Numbered from the stretch's first letter, positions 25,716-34,810 are shown. The stretch is 64,000 nucleotides of DNA from JAICLK01 sp963742655 (GCA_963742655.1 CAVUMM010000008.1:186001-250000); one strand, 5' to 3'. A program made the numbers and translations. The notes: generated by a model not told the origin, from the letters alone.

Positions 25716-25793
25716 GGGGCATTGGCGCAGCCCGGCTAGCGCGCCTGCATCGCACGCAGGAGGTCAAGGGTTCGAATCCCTTATGCTCCACCA
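25716..25793 (+). tRNA. tRNA-Ala (anticodon CGC), intact copy and left end of the att array
   Basis: Acceptor GGGGCAT pairs with ATGCTCC, D stem GCGC/GCGC, anticodon stem CCTGC/GCAGG with loop ATCGCAC gives anticodon CGC, T arm AAGGG-TTCGAAT-CCCTT, CCA encoded. A 33-bp core (25733-25765) from the D loop through the anticodon arm is repeated exactly at 27002-27034 and 31318-31350, so this is the complete copy of a tandem tRNA-end array. Confidence 0.93.
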
Positions 25794-25952
25794 GAATACC
25801 TAATAACTTTTATTTCCGTGATTCGATTAAAGCTCGCCATACCCCCATTATGTACATGATATTGCGGCAATCGAAGGCTTTCGTAGGAGTGGCAGAATTT
25901 TTAAAATCAGGTTACGTCCCAAGAAACAATCCCGCTACGCGGATAAAGTTAT

Positions 25953-26846
25953 TTAATGAGTTGACCCGACCCGGCCGTATACATCTGCCAAGCGATGGGT
26001 TGTGTCGATACGCGGTCCTGAAGTGCCAATAACAATTGCGGGCCTGTCGCCTACATTTTTCATGCTATGAAATTGTCCAGGCTCTACTGTGTATCCACGC
26101 TTGGGCATCATTTTACACTCAACTATTCTTCCTGGCTCTACTTCTTCGTATAAATTAACATCACCTTGGAAACACACGTGAGTTTCTGACCTTCGATCGT
26201 GAGAATGCAGACTTAACATAGCACCCGCCGCAATCTCCATTGCCGAGAAGGCGTAGGGTATCCCTGGAAAAGTGGAAAACCTCTCTTGGCCCCACGGCGT
26301 AACCGCAACCCTGCTATAAGATTCCAAGAGAAAATACGGATCCCAGCCTTCCGCCATTCGTTCATAGTATTCACTATTCGTTACCGCAGGCGCGGGCTTG
26401 CTGGTGTGCGGTGTTGTAACTGCAATATCCCAAGTCATAGATTCATCATGACCAAAGGGTTCTAATTCTCCCGCTACGCGTTCGGTTGCGCTTATACGAG
26501 GCTCGGTAACCCCCACAACAACTGCGGGCCTGTCGCCTATATTTCTAATACGATGCAATCCTCCGGGCCATACGGTGTAACCTCGCTGAGGAACCATTTC
26601 ATAGGCAACTACTTTCCCGGGATTAATTTGAAAGTCCAGTATGGCAGCACCCTCCAGCAGTATATGAGATACCACGGCTTCGGGCCGCATTATGCCTGCT
26701 GTGCTGGCGTCCGGATCAACCCGCTTCTCAATATAAGTATACGGTGCCCCGGCGTGAGTATAGGAAGTCATATCACCCCAAGGAAAAGATTCTTCATACG
26801 CAAAATATCCCAAGTTTCCTGGTGTGCTATCAAAGCTGTAGGGCAT
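25953..26846 (-). CDS. Tandem double-cupin protein
   Basis: Two cupin domains lie in a row (about residues 55-125 and 205-285), with matching blocks KVVAYEMVPQRGYTVWPGGLH and RIVECKMMPKRGYTVEPGQ and matching ends NIGDRPAVVVG / NVGDRPAIVIG. The layout resembles the cupin part of mannose-6-phosphate isomerases and sugar epimerase-like proteins. The second domain keeps metal-binding residues (SLHSHDRRSETH), while the first has lost most of them. It is the only gene in the 1.27-kb segment between the intact tRNA-Ala(CGC) and its first 3' fragment. Confidence 0.75.
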   Translation of the reverse strand: MPYSFDSTPGNLGYFAYEESFPWGDMTSYTHAGAPYTYIEKRVDPDASTAGIMRPEAVVSHILLEGAAILDFQINPGKVVAYEMVPQRGYTVWPGGLHRIRNIGDRPAVVVGVTEPRISATERVAGELEPFGHDESMTWDIAVTTPHTSKPAPAVTNSEYYERMAEGWDPYFLLESYSRVAVTPWGQERFSTFPGIPYAFSAMEIAAGAMLSLHSHDRRSETHVCFQGDVNLYEEVEPGRIVECKMMPKRGYTVEPGQFHSMKNVGDRPAIVIGTSGPRIDTTHRLADVYGRVGSTH

Positions 26847-27001
26847 TGGTAATCAATAGCATAAAAAATTAGATAAAGCAAGAATAACTCTCTGTACATC
26901 CTAGTGCAATGTACCATTTCGGGGTAGATGATGTAGTGATTGAACGAACGTGGCTAGAAGAGTTGAAGCAACGTATCGCGGCACGTTACAAGCAACTTGA
27001 A

Positions 27002-27062
27002 CGGCTAGCGCGCCTGCATCGCACGCAGGAGGTCATCGGTTCGAATCCGATATGCTCCACCA
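27002..27062 (+). pseudogene. 3' fragment of tRNA-Ala(CGC), att-like site 2
   Basis: Bases 27002-27034 are identical to 25733-25765 of the intact gene, then the T arm ATCGG-TTCGAAT-CCGAT, ATGCTCC and CCA follow. The acceptor 5' strand and D stem are missing, so it cannot make a tRNA. This is the classical product of site-specific integration into a tRNA gene. The 93 bases upstream encode the open peptide end DDVVIERTWLEELKQRI..., whose source is unknown. Confidence 0.85.
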
Positions 27063-27217
27063 TCCATAAATTGATTATGCCATCACCACTGTTTACATTA
27101 TACAAGTCAGAGTAGTAAATTCGACCTTTTGAAACAAAATCACAAAAAGATCTACTGGCATTTGTTATGACGGCAGCCTAGAATAACCATTAGAATTATT
27201 TACTCAGGGAGGGTGTC

Positions 27218-29602
27218 ATAAAATCGAAACAGTCGCCACTAAGTTGGCGTATTTTTGGCGTGAAAAACCATGTTCACTATACGCTTAGGACTAACAAGCA
27301 GTTACCACGCTCGCGGGGTTGGCAAGGCGCAAAGGCTGGCAGGCTTGCGGCTATCGTGCTTCCCGTCGCCATATTATTGGTTGGCGGCACTCAGTTTAGT
27401 CATACTCACGCGGATCCCTTACCTGAATGCGATGTTTCCGGAGCACTTGGTTCTAATCAGACTTGGGGAACTGACTGCGTATACGTCATCGACACCGTAG
27501 TTGTACCCAATGGTATAACTCTAACAATAGATCCAGGCGCCATCGTCAAAGAGATCGGCACTAATGTTGTTGGCATCCAAGTCAACTCCGGAGGCACTCT
27601 CGACGCGAGCGGTAGCTCTGGCAGCCACATAACCTTCACTAGCTACAAAGACGACACTGCTGGTGGTGACACAAATGGTGATGGCAGTTCCACGTCACCA
27701 GCTGTAGGGAACTATAAGAGCGCCATCGCCATGAACGGTGGCACAGCAGATGTCTCGTACACGGACTTTAAATATGCCAACATCACTATTGCTCACACTA
27801 ACGGCGATGGCGACTACCTTGCCGGCGGTTCGGATCTAACTATAACGGATAGCACATTTGCAGAAAGTAATCAGGCTATCGCCCAGGTTGGTGATGACTC
27901 CATATCACTAGAACGCAACTCATTTGCGCTAGACACCTCAGGAAGTGGCAACCCGGCAATTGCCGTGGATAGCGACCCAGACCTTTCAGGTATTGTCTTG
28001 GCTGGTGCGAATGAGAATACCTTTTCTGGAAGCAAGGCCAATATAGAGGTTGCCGCAAACGGAGACGTACCCTCGGAAACTACTTGGGAAGTGGATAGTG
28101 GGAGCGGTGCAGTTCTGTCTGATAATAGTTCCCCAACAACTGTTGACGGCACGCTTACGATAGACGATGGCGTCGTTTTTAGCAACGATGGCGGCGTAAC
28201 TGTAAATGGCACCGTTAACTTAGAAGATGGAGCAATCGTCAAGGAACTCGGTAGCAGCATTGCTGGCATCCAAGTCAATAGTGGCGGCACACTCGATGTT
28301 GACGGTACTTCAGAAAATCACGTGACCTTCACTAGCTACAAAGACGACACTGCCGGTGGTGATACGAACGGCGATGGCAGCTCCACTTCGCCAGCTGCTG
28401 CGAACTACCGGAGCGCCATCGCCATGAACGGCGGCACAGCAGACGTATCGTACTCGGACTTTAAATATGCCAACATCGCTATTGCTCACACTAACGGTGA
28501 CGGCGGCTACCTTGACAGCGGTTCGGATCTAACGATAACGGATAGTTCTTTCACGGATAGCAACCAGGCAATCGACCAGTCCAGCGATGGTGCGCTTACT
28601 TTAGAGCGTAATTCCTTCGCCTTAGACACATCATCCGCGGGTAATGCAGCAATAACTGTGGATGGAGACCCCGACTTGTCGGGCATCGTCTTGGAGGGTA
28701 CGAATGAGAACACCTTCTCTGGCAGTAACGCGAACATGGTAGTAGCAGTGGACGGCACCGTGCCGACAGATTCCACCTGGACTTTGGATAACAGTAGCAG
28801 CGCAGTCGTGTTCCTAAACGGAGCCAGCGATACTCCCGCAGTCTCCGTTGATGGCACTGTAGACATCAATCCCGGTGTAGTTGTAAAAGTTGGTGGCGAG
28901 GGCTTTGATGTACAGAGTGACGGCGTACTTAACGCAACCGGCGGCACCAGCGAAAGCCATAGCACGCCCATCGTCTTTACTAGTCTTAACGATAGTACTG
29001 TCGGTGGAGGCAGTAACGGTAATCCCTCAAGTACTGGGTCTGCCGGAAACTATACAAACGCAATCCGATTTGAGGAGCCAAGCAGTAGTGATGTCGTCGA
29101 CTACGTAGTCTTCAAGTACGCAACTAAGGCGCTTTCTATCGGAACTACAGGCACTCTAAATGTTTCTGATAGCCAGTTTACAAACGATGTAGCTGCACTC
29201 GATGGTGACACAACATCATCAGGCAGTAACCCCATTTTGGATGATGCGCTATCCGAAGTGTGCGCATGGCCCTACGCGAACCAGTTCAATGTTAGTAATA
29301 GTTGGTTCGGATCAAGTGGTTATCCGGGCAACTCGTTAGACCTATCTGGCTACCTAAGTGAATCACTTCCCGACGGTTACCCAGGGCTATCAGAACTGTA
29401 TGATTGGGTGACTTCAATACATTCAATAAATGCCGACGTAAGTGATAACACTATACCTTGGACGGATTGGTCTTGTGGAATTCCGGATACTGAAATTACA
29501 GTCGATTTCCCTGTCACGGATGTCAATGTGAATGACATCATCGCTTCAGGACCAGCGATTGCAGGAGCTGAACTTTGGTCGGACGCTAACCTTGCAGAGT
29601 AG
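27218..29602 (+). CDS. Large secreted beta-helix repeat protein, probable ATA start
   Basis: A signal peptide-like region (about residues 38-66 from GTG at 27260, GRLAAIVLPVAILLVGG) precedes a Thr/Ser/Asp/Gly-rich right-handed parallel beta-helix. Two long repeats of 231 residues (693 bp; about 27538-28230 and 28231-28923) share VKE(I/L)G, GIQVNSGGTLD, TFTSYKDDTAGGDTNGDGSS and SLERNSFALD type blocks; a third weak copy follows. The conventional start is GTG at 27260, but a GGGAGGG ribosome binding site at 27207-27213 is followed by an in-frame ATA at 27218 at ideal spacing and adds 14 residues. No cell-wall anchor is seen. A role in adhesion to host or matrix is inferred. Confidence 0.7.
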   Translation: MKSKQSPLSWRIFGVKNHVHYTLRTNKQLPRSRGWQGAKAGRLAAIVLPVAILLVGGTQFSHTHADPLPECDVSGALGSNQTWGTDCVYVIDTVVVPNGITLTIDPGAIVKEIGTNVVGIQVNSGGTLDASGSSGSHITFTSYKDDTAGGDTNGDGSSTSPAVGNYKSAIAMNGGTADVSYTDFKYANITIAHTNGDGDYLAGGSDLTITDSTFAESNQAIAQVGDDSISLERNSFALDTSGSGNPAIAVDSDPDLSGIVLAGANENTFSGSKANIEVAANGDVPSETTWEVDSGSGAVLSDNSSPTTVDGTLTIDDGVVFSNDGGVTVNGTVNLEDGAIVKELGSSIAGIQVNSGGTLDVDGTSENHVTFTSYKDDTAGGDTNGDGSSTSPAAANYRSAIAMNGGTADVSYSDFKYANIAIAHTNGDGGYLDSGSDLTITDSSFTDSNQAIDQSSDGALTLERNSFALDTSSAGNAAITVDGDPDLSGIVLEGTNENTFSGSNANMVVAVDGTVPTDSTWTLDNSSSAVVFLNGASDTPAVSVDGTVDINPGVVVKVGGEGFDVQSDGVLNATGGTSESHSTPIVFTSLNDSTVGGGSNGNPSSTGSAGNYTNAIRFEEPSSSDVVDYVVFKYATKALSIGTTGTLNVSDSQFTNDVAALDGDTTSSGSNPILDDALSEVCAWPYANQFNVSNSWFGSSGYPGNSLDLSGYLSESLPDGYPGLSELYDWVTSIHSINADVSDNTIPWTDWSCGIPDTEITVDFPVTDVNVNDIIASGPAIAGAELWSDANLAE

Positions 29603-29703
29603 TGGTGTTTAGACATGATGCATAAATTAATACGCTACGAGCTACAACTAGTGCTGATTACGGATTGCCTTACGAACTAAAACTATATACACTGAACGAT
29701 ATT

Positions 29704-30543
29704 ATGGCTGAAGAAAGCCAACAAAACACAAATCCACAGCAGTCTCCTGCTACCCCCGCTATATCTGGCATGAAAGTCATTCAGCCTTCAGAATCATTTG
29801 AACAAGAGGTGAAGACTACACAGCCAGCATCAGTTCAGCCGACACCTGATCCGCAAGCATCACCAGTCAATACTACGCAACCACTACAGCCAAAGCCCTC
29901 ACCAAGTTCCGTGTATCCCGATGCCACGCAAGGAGTTGGCACGCCTGCGCCTGTTCCGACTCAGCCAGCTCCAGCGGAAGCAGCGCAGGCAGCGGACCCG
30001 AAAAGAGCTAAAAAAATACTAGCCGTGCGTGTCGTGGCTGCAATCCTCATCCTGTTTAATGGGGTCAACGCATACGACGTACTCTGGTCGATACATAACG
30101 GGTTCAAGGGTTATGGCTTGATCAGCATCCTAGAGGTAGTTGTCATGCTCGGTCTAGCCATAGGTATCTTCATGTTTAAAGAGATTGCCCGTGTAACCTA
30201 TGTATTCATTGCAGCAATCGTCCTTGTCGTTTCGGTTATTAGCATTGTCAGTCTGTATAGAACAAATCATTCAGAAGCTTTTACGCAATCGTACTCTCAA
30301 ACCCCCCTTACTAAAGCCCAGCTTGAAAGCAGGCTGCAAAAGGCCGAAGCGAACACTACTTTGCCGCCAAGCGCGAAACAAGCAAACATTGCGCAAGTTC
30401 AGAGTATGATTAACAACTTATCAGCGCCAAAACAAGTAGAGCAGAAGGCAAAACAGTATTTCTCAGAAGGACTACTGGTTTTTGTGGCAATCTTCCCGCT
30501 AGTATTCTTCACCAGACCCTCAATAAAAGAAGTGTTTACGTAA
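29704..30543 (+). CDS. Proline-rich membrane protein of unknown function
   Basis: The 279-residue protein has a Pro/Gln/Thr-rich, disordered N-terminal 100 residues, then three or four hydrophobic helices (about 115-135, 150-170, 178-200 and 255-275) with a helical, charged loop between. Such a cytoplasmic Pro-rich tail plus short membrane bundle is frequent in this lineage. I start at the ATG at 29704; an upstream in-frame codon at 29665 lacks support. It belongs to the 4.3-kb cargo segment between tRNA fragments 2 and 3. Confidence 0.65.
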   Translation: MAEESQQNTNPQQSPATPAISGMKVIQPSESFEQEVKTTQPASVQPTPDPQASPVNTTQPLQPKPSPSSVYPDATQGVGTPAPVPTQPAPAEAAQAADPKRAKKILAVRVVAAILILFNGVNAYDVLWSIHNGFKGYGLISILEVVVMLGLAIGIFMFKEIARVTYVFIAAIVLVVSVISIVSLYRTNHSEAFTQSYSQTPLTKAQLESRLQKAEANTTLPPSAKQANIAQVQSMINNLSAPKQVEQKAKQYFSEGLLVFVAIFPLVFFTRPSIKEVFT

Positions 30544-30588
30544 GCAGTACGATTCATGGACAACTAGAGATTAGCAGCTGCCGTAAAC

Positions 30589-31116
30589 TTGCTCAAGCAA
30601 TGCAAGGCCGAAGGCAAGACATATTATGAATCGCAACAGCTACTCACGCAGCAAGGTTATAGCCAAGCGGAAATCGAGCAGGCTTCGTATCAGTTCCCAT
30701 ATAGCGGCATTACTTCAACTGAACCCAGCCCAGCCCAAAATCCGGTGGCTCCCCAGCCAACTAATGCTCAGGAAATCGGCAAGGATATAGAGCTACAAAC
30801 TGCTAAGCAAAAGATGAATCAGGATTATTGGTATGGCATGATTCCGATTATCGGCACTTTCTTCAGGTATAAGCGTATTGGCGATTACGCCAACTACGAG
30901 TCGCTTAAGACCGGACAGCACAAGTCAAACGTGGTGTTGATATGGATAATGGTCATGATTGTCGGTTTCGTCCTTGCTGTTTTTGTAGCACCATGGCTGG
31001 TGGGGCTGGTGACAGATAGTAGCTTATTGATATACGTATCTCATTATGTAGGAGTCTTGGTTGCTGTTTTATTGTTGATGTACATATTCGGTCGAAGAAA
31101 AAGTGACGGGGATTGA
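30589..31116 (+). CDS. Small membrane protein, cargo gene 3
   Basis: The 175-residue protein begins with a helical segment with a UBA-like look (YYESQQLLTQQGYSQAEIEQASYQF), a Pro-rich linker, an amphipathic stretch and two C-terminal membrane helices (about 113-135 and 145-165). Start is TTG at 30589, because no ATG is available between it and an in-frame stop 24 bases earlier. The gene follows the Pro-rich membrane protein by 45 bases and probably shares its transcript. Confidence 0.6.
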   Translation: MLKQCKAEGKTYYESQQLLTQQGYSQAEIEQASYQFPYSGITSTEPSPAQNPVAPQPTNAQEIGKDIELQTAKQKMNQDYWYGMIPIIGTFFRYKRIGDYANYESLKTGQHKSNVVLIWIMVMIVGFVLAVFVAPWLVGLVTDSSLLIYVSHYVGVLVAVLLLMYIFGRRKSDGD

Positions 31117-31150
31117 TGGCACGCCGTGTCGTGCCGTTGCTGTCGGATCA

Positions 31151-31306
31151 CTACAAGTCCCGTACGCTGCCAAACGCCACCCACTTGAGTATCACGTCCT
31201 GCATGTTGGCCATGGTGGCCGGTACGACCGTGAACTCGCCGTAGCGATCATTGATGGCATCGGCCGCGCGAGCTGACGTGTTGCGCCCGCCGTCGAACAG
31301 GTCGAG
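31151..31306 (-). pseudogene. C-terminal remnant of a Y-family DNA polymerase (DinB-like)
   Basis: A 51-residue open stretch reads LFDGGRNTSARAADAINDRYG ... and ends VAFGSVRDL followed by TAG. This matches the C-terminal little-finger end of Y-family polymerases, with the A-I-N-D-R-Y-G and V-A-F-G-x-V-R-D-L signatures. It begins after an in-frame TAG, so it is a fragment. It ends ten bases short of the third tRNA fragment, which suggests a recombination junction. The base composition is more GC-rich than the neighbouring genes. Confidence 0.65.
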
Positions 31307-31316
31307 CTACTCAAGT

Positions 31317-31378
31317 CCGGCTAGCGCGCCTGCATCGCACGCAGGAGGTCTGTGGTTCGAATCCCCAATGCTCCACCA
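31317..31378 (+). pseudogene. 3' fragment of tRNA-Ala(CGC), att-like site 3
   Basis: Bases 31318-31350 are identical to the 33-bp core of the intact tRNA-Ala(CGC). The T arm TGTGG-TTCGAAT-CCCCA has one mismatched pair, then ATGCTCC and CCA. Like site 2 it lacks the 5' half, and it closes the array on the right. Confidence 0.85.
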
Positions 31379-31528
31379 ACTATTTGATTCATGGCAAATA
31401 TGACATTGTATTTTACAGTTTACGATACGCAGTTATGTTAAAAAGTCCAGCACTGTCGCAAATGCAACTGCAGAAGCTGAAACGAACACCGGATCCGAAT
31501 GGTTGCCGCGCTTTGCTATAGTTAAAGC

Positions 31529-32326
31529 ATGGCTATGGAGTTATCGCTTGCGTCGACTTTTAAGCTGAATAGTGGTGCGCGGATGCCGATGCTGGGGATT
31601 GGCACGGCAAGGGTAGCTGACGGTAGGCCGGTCGAAGAAATGCTGCGTTGGGCCTTCGAGGCCGGCTATCGCCATGTTGATACGGCCAAACTGTATGGCA
31701 ATGAAACCGGTGTGGGCAAGGCGGTGCGTGAAAGCGGGCTGAAGCGCGCCGATATTTGGGTAACAACCAAGCTCTATCCAACCGATTTTGACCAACCGCG
31801 CAGAGCACTGGAGGGCAGTCTGGCACGGCTCGGGCTCGATCATGTGGATTTATATTTGATCCATTGGCCCACACCGGAGCCGATTCCGGGATTTGACGAA
31901 AAGCTGTGGAACGAAATGGAAAGATTCGCCGAAGAAGGGCTTGCAAAATCAATCGGCGTCAGCAACTATGACGAAGAGCGCCTCGAAACTATCATAAAAT
32001 CAGCTAATATTCCACCGGCGGTCAACCAGGTGAAGTGCTCGCCGTTCAGTTATCCAAAAGCTTTGCATTCATTTTGCGGGAAAAACAACATTGCGCTTGA
32101 AGGTTACGAGCCGCTAGCGCTGGGAAACCGGCAAAATCACCCATTGCTTGCCGAGCTCTCCATCACGTACCACAAATCGCCGGCGCAGATTATGCTGCGC
32201 TGGGCACTGCAAAAAGATATTATCACCATTCCTAAATCGCAACACCATGACAGAATACGGGAAAACGCCGAATTGTATGATTTTATGCTTAATAATTCCG
32301 ACATGGCCAGACTTGATTCGCTCTAA
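31529..32326 (+). CDS. Aldo/keto reductase
   Basis: The 265-residue enzyme reduces aldehydes or ketones with NADPH. The catalytic tetrad is in place: Asp51 and Tyr56 (HVDTAKLYGNE), Lys81 (VTTKLY) and His112 (LIHWP), with the family's second signature GVSNYDEERL and the NADPH-binding IPKSQHHDRIREN block near the C-terminus. It resembles the 2,5-diketo-gluconate/glyoxal reductase subgroup; substrate is not known. TATAGT lies ten bases before the ATG. Confidence 0.92.
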   Translation: MAMELSLASTFKLNSGARMPMLGIGTARVADGRPVEEMLRWAFEAGYRHVDTAKLYGNETGVGKAVRESGLKRADIWVTTKLYPTDFDQPRRALEGSLARLGLDHVDLYLIHWPTPEPIPGFDEKLWNEMERFAEEGLAKSIGVSNYDEERLETIIKSANIPPAVNQVKCSPFSYPKALHSFCGKNNIALEGYEPLALGNRQNHPLLAELSITYHKSPAQIMLRWALQKDIITIPKSQHHDRIRENAELYDFMLNNSDMARLDSL

Positions 32327-32373
32327 GCGATAACTTGACGAAAGCGCAAGCGTTATTGGATAATTGAAACAAC

Positions 32374-33120
32374 ATGCAAGACAGTGCCATTCGGGCGAGC
32401 GAGCTTTCGGTGAGTCGGGGTGGCAATATTGTCTTGAGCAGACTGACATTCGCTATAGCGCCAGGCAAACTGACCGGCCTGATCGGGCCGAGCGGCTCCG
32501 GCAAAACGACGCTCATGCGCACCATTGTCGGCACCCAGAAAATCAGCAGCGGCAGCCTGCGCATACTCGGCAAACATGCTGGCTCAAAAGAGTTGCGGCG
32601 CCACATTGGTTATGTGTCGCAATCCCCGTCGATTTACGAAGATCTAACGGTCCAGCAAAATTTAAAATACTTCGGGGCAATTTTGGGCAAAGACGACGCA
32701 AAAATCCAACGCGTATTATACGATGTTGATTTGTTGCCCCAGGCCGGCCAGCTGGTGAGTTCGTTGTCCGGCGGCCAAAAGGCGCGCGTATCATTGGCCG
32801 TTGCGCTGCTCGGCACTGCGAAATTATTAGTGCTCGACGAGCCAACAGTCGGATTGGATCCGGTACTACGAAAAAGTTTATGGCGATTATTCCGTAAGTT
32901 GGCGGACGACGGCCGGACACTGTTGATATCCAGCCATGTCATGGACGAAGCGGAAAAGTGCGATGATATTTTGCTGCTCCGCGATGGCAAAGTATTGAGC
33001 CACGACACCAAACCGGAGTTGCTTAAAAAAACCGGCACCAATACGGTCGAAGCGGCCTTTTTGCAGCTGGTCGAACTGCACGCTGCGGGCTTGAATGTTG
33101 CCCCTGGAGGTGGCGCATAA
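32374..33120 (+). CDS. ABC transporter ATP-binding protein (drug/lipid export type)
   Basis: Contains Walker A GPSGSGKTTL (about 36-45), the Q-loop, signature LSGGQKAR (about 133), Walker B LLVLDEPTVGLDP (about 152-164) and the H-loop SSHVMDE. It drives the ABC-2 permease whose ATG overlaps its stop by one base (TAATG). No substrate-binding protein is present, so this is an exporter. Confidence 0.93.
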   Translation: MQDSAIRASELSVSRGGNIVLSRLTFAIAPGKLTGLIGPSGSGKTTLMRTIVGTQKISSGSLRILGKHAGSKELRRHIGYVSQSPSIYEDLTVQQNLKYFGAILGKDDAKIQRVLYDVDLLPQAGQLVSSLSGGQKARVSLAVALLGTAKLLVLDEPTVGLDPVLRKSLWRLFRKLADDGRTLLISSHVMDEAEKCDDILLLRDGKVLSHDTKPELLKKTGTNTVEAAFLQLVELHAAGLNVAPGGGA

Positions 33121-33860
33121 TGCATCCGCGCCTTATATTTGCCACCGCAGGTCGCGTGTTTTGCCAGCTGTTGCACGATCCGCGGACGCTGGCGATGATT
33201 TTTATCGTGCCCCTAATTTTACTCGGGCTGTTGGCCTGGATGTACCAAAGTTACAACCCGTCTATTTTTAACAGTATAGGCAGTTCCCTGCTTGGCATTT
33301 TCCCGTTTACCATTATGTTTTTAATCACTTCGATAACTACGTTGCGCGAAAGGACACGAGGGACTCTGGAACGCTTGCTGGCGATGCCCATCGGAAAGCT
33401 GGATATTATCTTGGGTTACGCTATAACGTTCGGATTTATCGCAGCGGTGCAATCCATCGTCGCGAGCCTCGTCGCCATCCACTTATATGGATTAACGGTA
33501 ATCGGACCCGAATGGTTCCTGATTTTGGTTGCGATTGCGGATGCCGTGCTTGGCGCGGCGCTCGGCTTGTTCGTCAGCGCGTTCGCCACAAGCGAATTCC
33601 AGGCGGTCCAATTTATGCCGGCCTTCATTTTGCCCCAGTTGTTATTGTGCGGGCTGCTCGTGCCGGTTATTAATCTGCCGACTGTTCTGCGATATATTGC
33701 AAACTGTTTGCCGCTGACGTATGCCGTGAGCGCCATGAAACAAGTCAGCACACAACAGACCTTGTCGGGTTCGGCTTATCGCGACCTGCTGATTGTGCTT
33801 GGCTTCATTATCCTGGCAATCGTGCTCGGAGCCGCTACGTTGCGCCGCCAGTCCAAGTAG
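33120..33860 (+). CDS. ABC-2 type transporter permease
   Basis: The 246-residue protein has six membrane helices and the ABC-2 coupling segment TLRERTRGTLERLLAMPIG. With the ATPase it forms an exporter of the DrrAB or YadGH type, for drugs or lipids. Its start overlaps the ATPase stop. Confidence 0.9.
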   Translation: MHPRLIFATAGRVFCQLLHDPRTLAMIFIVPLILLGLLAWMYQSYNPSIFNSIGSSLLGIFPFTIMFLITSITTLRERTRGTLERLLAMPIGKLDIILGYAITFGFIAAVQSIVASLVAIHLYGLTVIGPEWFLILVAIADAVLGAALGLFVSAFATSEFQAVQFMPAFILPQLLLCGLLVPVINLPTVLRYIANCLPLTYAVSAMKQVSTQQTLSGSAYRDLLIVLGFIILAIVLGAATLRRQSK

Positions 33861-33889
33861 TTCCGATAGCCAGCTGTTACAATACATGC

Positions 33890-34810
33890 ATGGATGAAAT
33901 TGTCGAAAGCGCCTTGAACGTCAAATATCTGGCGCAATGGCTGTTCGGTGCCGGCATCATGCTCCTGGCAGTATTCGGGTTCTTGTGGTGGCATGTGGTG
34001 TACGAAAATCCCTATAACGTATACTGGGGAATGCTGGCCAACAGTTTGGCAACCTCGAGCGTTACGAAACATGTCACCCAAACGAGCACCGGCACGAAAC
34101 TAGACCAATACATCGCGTTCAATTTCGGCGCCGATAACTTTGCGTACGGCCACACCACGCTGACGGACGCCACGAGTGTGGTAACGACCGAAAGCATCGG
34201 CACCATTACCAATGACTACATTCGCTACACCAATATAATAACGACTCAAAAGGGCGCGAGCAATAAAAAACTGGACTTTGCTAATGTGCTTGGCAAGTGG
34301 GCCAAAGCCAACGCGGCCAATACCAGCAGCCAAACCGGCTCGGCGCCATTTTTCATCCAATCGCTCGTCGGTATCGATGGCGGTAATACGGTGCCGATAG
34401 CGAACCTGCCGGCTAATCAGCGCCAGGATTTACTGAAATTATTGCACGAAAGTACGGTATTCGACACGTCTTTCACGGCCGTTCAGAAAAAAATGGTACA
34501 CGGACGGCAGGTGTATATTTATCCGGTCAGTATCGAACCGGTGGCGTATGTGGCTTTTCAAAAAGCGTATGCGGCCCTCGTTGGCATCAAGTCGCTCGAC
34601 AACGTAGACCCGAACAGTTATCAAAGCGACGCGCCGATCAAAGCTCAGTTTGTTATTGACGTTCGCTCGCACCGTTTGTCGAGCGTCGTATATCCAAACA
34701 CCAATCACAGCGAGACGTACGGCAGTTACGGTGTACCGGTTCGTCAGGCGCTGCCGAAGGCAACCATATCGGACATTGAACTGCAGCAATTACTTACCGG
34801 CATCCAGTAA
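33890..34810 (+). CDS. Membrane-anchored extracytoplasmic protein
   Basis: One N-terminal membrane helix (about residues 17-37) is followed by 265 residues outside, rich in Thr, Ser and Asn, with a mostly beta pattern. I do not recognise the family; it resembles the two larger anchored proteins at 41524 and 43159 in plan (helix, Tyr-x-x-x-N-Pro motif, then a sensor-like beta domain) but not clearly in sequence. TACAAT lies seven bases before the ATG, so the mRNA may be leaderless. It may work with the ABC exporter upstream. Confidence 0.65.
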   Translation: MDEIVESALNVKYLAQWLFGAGIMLLAVFGFLWWHVVYENPYNVYWGMLANSLATSSVTKHVTQTSTGTKLDQYIAFNFGADNFAYGHTTLTDATSVVTTESIGTITNDYIRYTNIITTQKGASNKKLDFANVLGKWAKANAANTSSQTGSAPFFIQSLVGIDGGNTVPIANLPANQRQDLLKLLHESTVFDTSFTAVQKKMVHGRQVYIYPVSIEPVAYVAFQKAYAALVGIKSLDNVDPNSYQSDAPIKAQFVIDVRSHRLSSVVYPNTNHSETYGSYGVPVRQALPKATISDIELQQLLTGIQ

